Made by a program: the position numbers and the translations under genes
Part shown: positions 8,211 through 14,798 of the stretch, piece after piece
How positions within the stretch are numbered: position 1 is the stretch's first letter
How the letters are laid out: each line of letters starts with the position of its first letter
Source: Minwuia sp.
GTDB taxonomy: Bacteria > Pseudomonadota > Alphaproteobacteria > Minwuiales > Minwuiaceae
NCBI GenBank assembly: GCA_029210175.1
Contig: JARGPL010000040.1
Location: forward strand, 1-64,000
Direction of reading: 5' to 3'
Length of the DNA: 64,000 nucleotides
The notes under the pieces: model-generated
Database searches by the model: none
What the model saw: the letters and a program-made list of their open reading frames with translations, nothing else
Told to the model about the DNA's origin: nothing

Positions 8211-9203
8211 TCAGTAGGTTGTGCCCCACTTCAGGTAACGGTAGCGGTCGCCGGATGTGACGCTGATGCCGGAAATTCCGCCATCACGGCCAAGGGTCAG
8301 AGGGACAGAAACCCCGGGATCCCCAAGCTTCCAGATCTTTCGGTAGAGGTCCGACATGGACCGGACCGGTTCTCCGTCCACTTCGAGAATGATGTCGCCG
8401 GGGCGCAGACCTGCCAGTGCAGCCGGACCATCGGCGGCGACGTATGTCACCACGACATACCCCCTCTGATCATTGCTGAAGACACCCAGCCAGGGCCGTT
8501 CCGACGCGCGGCCCTTGCCGATGGCCAGCATGTCACCCAGCGCGCGTTTCAGGGCATTGACGGGGACAAACATGTTGCCGGAGCCTCGGGTCGGCCGACG
8601 CCGCGCATCGCGCACGTACAGCGACCCGACACCAATCAGCCGCCAGTCCGGTCCGAACAGGGCCGCCCCCTGCCATTCCGGCACGGCCGGTGTCGTGAAG
8701 ACGGCGTCTTCCAGCAGGTACTCCCAATAACCGCTGAAGTCCCGAACGTCGGCAACGGCTGCTGGCCAGGCACCCTGCTTGCCCTTGAAGCCTGCGATCA
8801 GCACCGGCATGTCCGTGTCCAGTTCGCTGGAATCGCCCAGGCGCGCCGCCGGACGGTTCAATGGGCCTTGCGCCCGCAGCAGCCCGAGGCCCGTCGCATG
8901 ATCATAGGCAACCACCTCCGCCGGGACGGCATTGCCGTCGATGTCGGTCACGGTCGCGGTCATGGCTTCCAGAATCAGATAGCCGATGGTGAGCACCAGA
9001 CCGGAATCATCGATCACGACGCCCGTGCCATGGCGCGCAACGCCCAGTGCCTGTGCGGTCCGCCCATCCGGCGCAATCTCCGCGTCAACCCGGACAAGGC
9101 TGTCCAGGGCCCGCTGGAATGGCGTTTCACTTGCCTGGGCAGTCGAAACGAGGATGATCGGACAGAGGGCCAGAAGGAAGAGCCGACGAAGCAATGTACG
9201 CAT
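8211..9203 (-). CDS. HtrA-like protein with PDZ domain and no catalytic triad
   Basis: This 330-residue exported protein (signal peptide, cleavage near AQA-SE) follows the HtrA/DegP plan: a trypsin-like fold at about 30-215 and a PDZ domain at about 235-320 (GLRPGDIILEVDGEPV). All three catalytic positions appear changed. LTNxHVV reads LTIGYLI (71-77), TDLALL reads TGLGLL (104-109) and GNSGG reads EWQGA (176-180). It is therefore probably a non-proteolytic chaperone or substrate-binding adaptor in the periplasm. AAGGGG seven bases before ATG 9203 sets the start. It is divergent from the aldolase gene at 9284. Confidence 0.8.
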   Translation of the reverse strand: MRTLLRRLFLLALCPIILVSTAQASETPFQRALDSLVRVDAEIAPDGRTAQALGVARHGTGVVIDDSGLVLTIGYLILEAMTATVTDIDGNAVPAEVVAYDHATGLGLLRAQGPLNRPAARLGDSSELDTDMPVLIAGFKGKQGAWPAAVADVRDFSGYWEYLLEDAVFTTPAVPEWQGAALFGPDWRLIGVGSLYVRDARRRPTRGSGNMFVPVNALKRALGDMLAIGKGRASERPWLGVFSNDQRGYVVVTYVAADGPAALAGLRPGDIILEVDGEPVRSMSDLYRKIWKLGDPGVSVPLTLGRDGGISGISVTSGDRYRYLKWGTTY

Positions 9204-9283
9204 GTTCATACCCCTTTGATGCAAGAGCCTAGCGCCTGGCCCGGGACTCAGCCAGCCTGGGGCAATCACATGAAAGCGACCCG

Positions 9284-10408
9284 ATGAGTATTCAGCCCCC
9301 TCCCGCCCGCCTGGGTGACACCCTGGACGACGTCGATACCCCGGCGCTGCTGATCGATCTGGATGCATTCGAACGCAATCTGGACCGGATGCAGGCGCTG
9401 GCCGATGCAGCCGGTGTGCACCTGCGCCCCCATGCCAAGACACACAAATCGGTCGACGTGGCGCAGGCACAGATGATCCGCGGTGCCATCGGCCAGTGCT
9501 GTCAGAAGGTGTCGGAGGCCGAGGTTCTTGTGCATGGCGGCATCGACAACGTACTGGTCAGCAACCAGATCGTGGGTCATCGCAAGCTGTCTCGCCTTGC
9601 GCGGCTGGCGCGGCTGGCCACGGTGGGGGTCTGTGTCGATGACGCTGGCAACATCGCGGAATTGTCACAGCATGCGACAGCACATGGCGTGGAACTGCAG
9701 GTCCATCTCGAAATCGATGTGGGCATGGGCCGGTGCGGGGTTCCGGCAGACGCCGCGGCTGTCGCGCTGTGTCGCCAGATCATTGACGCACCGGGCCTCG
9801 CCTTCGCCGGGATCCAGGCCTACCACGGGCGGGCGCAGCACATTCGCGGCGCGGGGGAGCGCGCAGGCGCTATCCGGCACGCGGCCGGGGTGGTGCAGAC
9901 CATGCTGGGTTTGCTGCGGGATGCCGACATCATCGGTCCGACGGTCACCGGTGCAGGCACAGGCACGGCCCCGTTCGAGGCCGAATCCGGTCTCTGGACA
10001 GAGCTTCAGGCCGGATCCTATGCGTTCATGGATGCCGATTATGCCCGCAACCTCGGGCCGGACGGCGATCCGGACAGCCGTTTCGAACACAGTCTGTATC
10101 TGCTGGCGACGATCATGAGCACGGCAAGGGCGGGCACAGCCATCTGCGATGTGGGCCTGAAGTCCACCAGCCTGGAAAGCGGCCTGCCGCTGGTCGCAGG
10201 ACTGCCCGGCGCCAGCTATGTCGGCCCGTCGGACGAACATGGGACACTCAGCCTGGATGCAGGTCATCAGGTGAAACTGGGGCAGAAACTGCGGCTGATT
10301 CCCGGTCACTGTGATCCGACGATCAACCTCCACGACTGGTATGTCGGGTACCGAAATGGTGTTGTGGAGCGCATCTGGCCCGTGTCGGCCCGCGGCGCAT
10401 TTTTCTGA
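9284..10408 (+). CDS. DSD1-family PLP enzyme (D-threonine aldolase / 3-hydroxy-D-aspartate aldolase-like)
   Basis: The 374-residue protein has the alanine-racemase-like N-terminal barrel with the PLP lysine in RPHAKTHKS (K52). Its C-terminal domain carries a divalent-metal site that includes the HCDPTINLHDW segment. Members cleave D-threonine or 3-hydroxy-D-aspartate to glycine and an aldehyde or glyoxylate, or dehydrate the latter. The rest of a beta-hydroxyaspartate cycle is not present here. The stop is followed 13 bases later by the GTG of a BKACE gene whose ribosome-binding site overlaps this stop, so the two are coupled. Confidence 0.82.
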   Translation: MSIQPPPARLGDTLDDVDTPALLIDLDAFERNLDRMQALADAAGVHLRPHAKTHKSVDVAQAQMIRGAIGQCCQKVSEAEVLVHGGIDNVLVSNQIVGHRKLSRLARLARLATVGVCVDDAGNIAELSQHATAHGVELQVHLEIDVGMGRCGVPADAAAVALCRQIIDAPGLAFAGIQAYHGRAQHIRGAGERAGAIRHAAGVVQTMLGLLRDADIIGPTVTGAGTGTAPFEAESGLWTELQAGSYAFMDADYARNLGPDGDPDSRFEHSLYLLATIMSTARAGTAICDVGLKSTSLESGLPLVAGLPGASYVGPSDEHGTLSLDAGHQVKLGQKLRLIPGHCDPTINLHDWYVGYRNGVVERIWPVSARGAFF

Positions 10409-10421
10409 AGGAGGCCCGATC

Positions 10422-11267
10422 GTGGCCCTTGAACCAGCTATCCTGACTGTTGCCCCCAACGGCGCGCGTCGCACCACGGGCGATCATGCGGCCTTGCCGG
10501 TGATCCCCGCCACCCTGGCCGAGACCGCCCTGGCCTGTCGAGATGCCGGGGCCGCCATGATTCATCTGCATGTGCGCGATTCAGGCCAGCGCCACAGTCT
10601 CGATCCCGGCCTCTACAGGCAAGCCATCGAGGCCATTCGTGAGGCCGTTGGCGATGATCTGATCGTGCAGGCGACAAGCGAGGCGGCAGGCATCTATCAG
10701 GCTCCGGCACAGCTGGCCGCCATGCGGGCGCTGGCACCGGAGGCCGTATCCGTGGGGCTTCGGGAATTCGTGCCCGATGACACCGACAGGGACGCGGTTG
10801 CCGACTTCGCTGCCTTCCTCGCCTTCGCGGAGGAGAACCGGATGCTGGTGCAGCATATCCTCTATGACGCGACCGACGTGGCGCGTTTCATCCGCCTCAG
10901 GGCCAGCGGCCACATCCCGGCGGGCCGGGCGCATGCGCTGTTCGTGCTGGGACGCTATAGTCAGGGCCAGCAATCGGCACCTGCTGATCTGGCTCCCTTT
11001 CTGGCGGCCATGCAGACCGCGCCGGATCATGCGAACTGGCTCTGGGCCGTATGCGCCTTTGGTGCGCAGGAAGCCGCGTGCGCCGCACGGGCGCTGGAAC
11101 TGTCCGGTCATGCCCGTGTCGGATTCGAGAACAATCTGCTGCTGGCCGACGGCAGCATGGCCCCCGACAATGCATCCCTCGTGGCGCAGGCCGCTGCTGC
11201 CGCGTCCGCCCTGGACCGCCCGCTTGCGAACGCGGCCACAGCCCGACAGATGATGCGCAACGGCTGA
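10422..11267 (+). CDS. BKACE family (DUF849) beta-keto acid cleavage enzyme
   Basis: This 281-residue TIM-barrel protein has the zinc-site motif MIHLHVRD near the N-terminus, SEAAG in mid-barrel and VGFENN near the C-terminus, typical of 3-keto-5-aminohexanoate cleavage enzymes. These enzymes condense a beta-keto acid with acetyl-CoA, giving acetoacetate and a new CoA ester. The start is GTG 10422 with AAGGAGG seven to eight bases upstream. The substrate is unknown. Coupling to a D-hydroxy-amino-acid lyase hints that the keto acid derives from an amino-acid-like compound, which is inference only. Confidence 0.85.
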   Translation: MALEPAILTVAPNGARRTTGDHAALPVIPATLAETALACRDAGAAMIHLHVRDSGQRHSLDPGLYRQAIEAIREAVGDDLIVQATSEAAGIYQAPAQLAAMRALAPEAVSVGLREFVPDDTDRDAVADFAAFLAFAEENRMLVQHILYDATDVARFIRLRASGHIPAGRAHALFVLGRYSQGQQSAPADLAPFLAAMQTAPDHANWLWAVCAFGAQEAACAARALELSGHARVGFENNLLLADGSMAPDNASLVAQAAAAASALDRPLANAATARQMMRNG

Positions 11268-11414
11268 CAAGCCATCTGCACAGGCTGCAAGGAACCTGTT
11301 CGGGCGGCCGGCGTTACGCATCGGGGTGACCATCGGCCTTAAACTGTCGTTGGGACCGCCCATATGTGAACGGCGGCCACAGCCGCCGACAGAGCAGTAC
11401 AGGAGAGTTAGACA

Positions 11415-11834
11415 ATGACATTACGTTCAACCCTGATCGCCGGTTTCGCCGCGGCAGGTATCGCCCTGACCGGCGCCGCAGCCCACGCGGCGGAGAACCG
11501 TGAACAGGCCCGCGCCGAGTTGCAGGAAGCCTGGGCGGCCATTCAGGACTATTCGGTCGACAAGAAGGATCAGGCGATCGAAAAGGCCGAGGCGCTGATC
11601 GTGGCTCTGGATGCCCGTATCGAGGACATGAGCGACGAGGCCGCCGACGCAAGTGGCGAAGCACGCGAAGCCCTCGACGCCCGCATCGAGGATCTGAAGG
11701 ATCTGCGCGCCGACGCGGCAGCAAAGCTGGAAGACCTGCGCGAAGGCTCAGCTGATACCTGGGACCGGGTCAAGGCATCGTTCAGTGATGCGGTCGATGC
11801 ATTCCGTACCCGCTGGAACGAAGCCACCGAATAG
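11415..11834 (+). CDS. Small exported coiled-coil protein, function unknown
   Basis: The 139-residue product begins with a clear signal peptide (AGFAAAGIALTGAAAHA-AE). The rest is almost wholly helical and charged, with repeated ALDARIED-like heptads (about residues 60-105) predicting a coiled coil, and ends with a Trp-containing segment. AGGAG nine bases upstream supports ATG 11415. I do not recognise the family; apolipoprotein-like or stress-related periplasmic helical proteins look broadly similar. It stands alone between the BKACE gene and a convergent PAS gene. Confidence 0.7.
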   Translation: MTLRSTLIAGFAAAGIALTGAAAHAAENREQARAELQEAWAAIQDYSVDKKDQAIEKAEALIVALDARIEDMSDEAADASGEAREALDARIEDLKDLRADAAAKLEDLREGSADTWDRVKASFSDAVDAFRTRWNEATE

Positions 11835-11876
11835 CGCAAGCCGGGGAAAACCCGATCACAGACGCGGTCCAGCAGA

Positions 11877-12404
11877 TCAATCGCGGATCACCGCGATATG
11901 ACCGACATTGCGATCCTCGACCAGCAGTCGTTCGCTGATGCTGACAGACACGATGATGACGTCGACACTGCCCGTCCCCATCGTGAAGGGCACGAACATG
12001 TTGTCGGTTGATCGCCAGCTGTCTGCGAAGAGGATGCTGGACCGCGTCAGGACCGGCGCGGCCTCTGCCACCACGCGCCTGTAGGGCACAAGCATCCGTT
12101 CGAGGTCTGGTCCATACAGGTCGCGATCCAGCATCCGACCCGTCGCGTTGCGCCCGGCCAGCTGAGTGATGGCGGTGCCGACAAGCCGGTACCGGAATGC
12201 CGCCCCACCCGACAGCACCTCGACCACCGCAAGCGTCGGCAACAGCCTCGGAACGGCTTCCGGCCTGAAACCGGCGCGCGAAGGCAAGCCGCCACCTGCC
12301 TCCACCCGCAGGTCCTGCCAGAGTTTCAGCAGGACACCGGCGGGTGAGGTGGGTACGAAAGGTTCGACAGGCTGCCAGAACGAGTCTTCAGGCGTCGCAG
12401 TCAG
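11877..12404 (-). CDS. PAS_5-domain protein, probable unusual CTG start
   Basis: This PAS_5 (PF07310-like) protein contains LPSRAGFRPEAVPRLLPTL, then FRYRLVGTAI and a closing strand region. Starting at GTG 12305 would remove a segment that still reads as part of the domain (SPAGVLLKLWQDLR). Extending upstream finds no ATG, GTG or TTG, but CTG at 12402-12404 overlaps the cupin stop codon as CTGA and gives 175 residues. PAS_5 proteins are alphaproteobacterial sensory or regulatory proteins of unknown ligand. The start is uncertain; the frame is well supported. Confidence 0.65.
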   Translation of the reverse strand: MTATPEDSFWQPVEPFVPTSPAGVLLKLWQDLRVEAGGGLPSRAGFRPEAVPRLLPTLAVVEVLSGGAAFRYRLVGTAITQLAGRNATGRMLDRDLYGPDLERMLVPYRRVVAEAAPVLTRSSILFADSWRSTDNMFVPFTMGTGSVDVIIVSVSISERLLVEDRNVGHIAVIRD

Positions 12405-12670
12405 TGTTTGCGCCCGACAAGAAATTTCAGACCATCCGGTCTGACATCCTCGATACGTTCACAGCCAGCAGCCATGACCACGGTGTCTCCCGGCCCATAG
12501 CTGGTGGCCTCGCCATCGACTGTCAGCGTGATTCCGCCCTCAACCACCATGGCCCGAACGGCGAAGTCACGCGCATGCGCGTCATTGTGACAGCCGGGTT
12601 CCAGCGATTTCACGCCAGCATTCTCATAGCCGTCGCGTTCCAGCCCGGCCTCGAATTCAGCAGTATTCAT
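12401..12670 (-). CDS. Small single-domain cupin
   Basis: The 89-residue protein is one cupin fold, with conserved-looking segments VEGGITLTVDGEATSYGPGDTVVM and H-rich PGCHNDAHARDF. The second cupin motif lacks the usual His (MAAGCERI), so metal binding is uncertain. GAGGAAG upstream of ATG 12670 supports the start. It sits between the acyl-CoA dehydrogenase and the PAS gene on the same strand and overlaps the latter, suggesting a small transcription unit with a sensing or binding role. Confidence 0.75.
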   Translation of the reverse strand: MNTAEFEAGLERDGYENAGVKSLEPGCHNDAHARDFAVRAMVVEGGITLTVDGEATSYGPGDTVVMAAGCERIEDVRPDGLKFLVGRKH

Positions 12671-12708
12671 TGCATCTTCCTCTTTGTCGTCATCTGTTGT
12701 GCCACGGA

Positions 12709-13866
12709 TCAGGCGTAGGGCACGGCAACCTTGCCGATCTTCTCGCGTGAGATGATCATCTTCTGAATCTGGGCTGTACCGTCGCCAATCTGAAGCCCCA
12801 TTATGTCACGCAGACGCTGCTGGTGCGGCAAATCCATCGCGTAGCCCATGTGACCATGTAACAGCAAGCACTGATGCACGGTCTCGAAGGCGGTCTGTGG
12901 CGCAAACCACTTGCACATTGCCGCCTCCGAAGTGTGCGGCAGGCCCTGATCACGCAGCCAGAGCGTCTGGTAGCAGATCAGTTCAGCGGCGCGCATCTTG
13001 GTCTCGGCCTCCGCAAGGGGCTGGGTCACGCCCTGATACTTGGCGATGGGATTGCCGAAGGCCTGGCGCTGCTGCACCCATTCCCAGGTTTCGTCCAGCG
13101 ATGCCCGGGCGCAACCCAGGACCTGCAGGCCGATCAGGGCGCGGGAGTAGTCGAAACCTGCCATGACTTCCTTGAAGCCGGAGCCTTCCGCCCCCAGCCG
13201 CATGTGATCCTCGATCTGAACATCGTCGAAGAAGACGGAGCCGCGCCCCACGACCTTCGCCCCTGCATCCTCGAACTTCGATGTGGAAACGCCCTTCGCA
13301 TCCATCGGCACCAGAAAGGCGGTGACGCCGCGCGCGCCATCATTGGCACCGCTGGTCCGGGCGGCCACGATGATCCAGTCGGCCTGGGTCGCACAGGAAA
13401 TGGAGGTCTTCTCGCCGTTCAGCACATAGCCGGCATTGGTGCGCTCCGCCTTGCAGATCAGGTTCGCCGCGTCGCTGCCCCCGCGCGGCTCCGTCAGCCC
13501 CAAAGCAATCAGCTGTTCACCTCGACAGACCGGCGGCAGCACCTTGCGGCGTACATCCGGGTCGGCATGGCGGGCGACGATGTCGCCAAGCAACGATGTC
13601 AGCAACGGCGCATAGCCGACGTTCATGTCACCAAGGGAAACTTCCTGCATCAGCAGACCGGCCGTCACCGCATCGACACCGGACCCGCCGAACTCCATCG
13701 GCAGGTCGGCCCCCATCAGCCCGACATCGCCCATGGCGGTCAGCAGGCCGTCTTCGTACCCGTCCTGCTTTTCCCGCGACTGGTACTTTGGTGCCAGATG
13801 TTCGGCACTGAAACGCCGTGCGGTGTCCCGAAACGCTTCCTGTTCCTCGGTAAATCCAAATTGCAT
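12709..13866 (-). CDS. Acyl-CoA dehydrogenase with Asp at the catalytic Glu position
   Basis: This 385-residue FAD enzyme follows the acyl-CoA dehydrogenase layout, with GLTEPRGGSDAAN and the FAD-binding middle domain GYVLNGEKTSIS. In the C-terminal signature the usual YEGT reads GDGT (D362), placing Asp at the position of the catalytic Glu of medium-chain enzymes. The alternative Glu position used by isovaleryl-CoA dehydrogenase does not show a Glu either. GGGAGG six bases before ATG 13866 favours the second of two adjacent ATGs. It is divergent from the molybdenum hydroxylase genes. The substrate is unknown. Confidence 0.85.
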   Translation of the reverse strand: MQFGFTEEQEAFRDTARRFSAEHLAPKYQSREKQDGYEDGLLTAMGDVGLMGADLPMEFGGSGVDAVTAGLLMQEVSLGDMNVGYAPLLTSLLGDIVARHADPDVRRKVLPPVCRGEQLIALGLTEPRGGSDAANLICKAERTNAGYVLNGEKTSISCATQADWIIVAARTSGANDGARGVTAFLVPMDAKGVSTSKFEDAGAKVVGRGSVFFDDVQIEDHMRLGAEGSGFKEVMAGFDYSRALIGLQVLGCARASLDETWEWVQQRQAFGNPIAKYQGVTQPLAEAETKMRAAELICYQTLWLRDQGLPHTSEAAMCKWFAPQTAFETVHQCLLLHGHMGYAMDLPHQQRLRDIMGLQIGDGTAQIQKMIISREKIGKVAVPYA

Positions 13867-13979
13867 CATCACCCTCCCCGGCAAGAACCCTGATCAACAT
13901 CGAAGTTTGTTTCACTTGCATTGTAGACAGAGTGCCGCTCCATCATGCTGTCCGCAACAGTCCGGAGACAATTGCCACC

Positions 13980-14798
13980 ATGCGCCTGACCCGCCCGAGA
14001 GACCTGAGTGAAGCGCTGGACTTGCTGGCGGACCAGACCTGGCACCTGCTGGGTGGGGGCACGGACCTGTACCCGGCACACGTGGAACGCCCGTTCGCCC
14101 ACCCCCTGCTCGACCTGACCGGCGTGACCGGGTTGCGCGGCATCCGGCGAACCCTGGACGGCTGGTCGATTGGTGCGACATCGACATGGACGGATGTCGT
14201 GCGTGCCGATCTGCCCCCGGCGTTCGATGCGCTGAAAGCCGCAGCGCGTGAGGTTGGATCCATCCAGATCCAGAATGCCGCTACCGTGGCGGGCAACATC
14301 TGCAACGCATCACCAGCCGCAGACGGGGTTCCGCCTCTGCTGATCCTGGACGCGGAGGTGGAGGTGGCATCCAGCGCACGCGGCAGCCGCACAGTGGCGC
14401 TGCAGGACTTCATTCAGGGCAACCGGGTCACTGATCGGAAGCCTGATGAGATGGTCACCCGCATCCTGATACCGGAAAACGCCGGGACCGGGCGCAGCAG
14501 CTTCGTGAAGCTGGGCAGCCGCAAGTATCTCGTCATTTCCATCGCCATGATCGCGGCGCGGCTGGCCGATGGCGAGGCGGCGGTCGCGGCAGGTGCCTGC
14601 TCGGTCGTCGCACGGAGACTGGCGCGGCTCGAGACAGTGCTGGCCAGGCGGCAACCGGGGGACGCGTTCAGCGACCTCGTCCAACCGGTGCATTTCGACG
14701 ACCTGTCACCTATCGACGACGTCCGCGCAAGTGCGCAGTACCGGATCGATGCCGCACGCACCTGCACCATTCGCGCGCTTGAGGAGATCGGGTCATGA
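13980..14798 (+). CDS. FAD-binding subunit of a molybdenum hydroxylase (CoxM/XdhB type)
   Basis: The 272-residue protein shows the PCMH-type FAD fold: LLGGGTDLYPAHVE near the N-terminus and QIQNAATVAGNICNASPAADGVPPL in the middle, followed by the CO dehydrogenase flavoprotein C-terminal domain. It passes electrons from the Moco/2Fe-2S partner to an acceptor. I chose ATG 13980 (family-typical MRLTRPRDL; GGAG 12 bases upstream) over a GTG at 13932. Its stop overlaps the start of the next gene as ATGA, so the two subunits are co-translated. Confidence 0.87.
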   Translation: MRLTRPRDLSEALDLLADQTWHLLGGGTDLYPAHVERPFAHPLLDLTGVTGLRGIRRTLDGWSIGATSTWTDVVRADLPPAFDALKAAAREVGSIQIQNAATVAGNICNASPAADGVPPLLILDAEVEVASSARGSRTVALQDFIQGNRVTDRKPDEMVTRILIPENAGTGRSSFVKLGSRKYLVISIAMIAARLADGEAAVAAGACSVVARRLARLETVLARRQPGDAFSDLVQPVHFDDLSPIDDVRASAQYRIDAARTCTIRALEEIGS

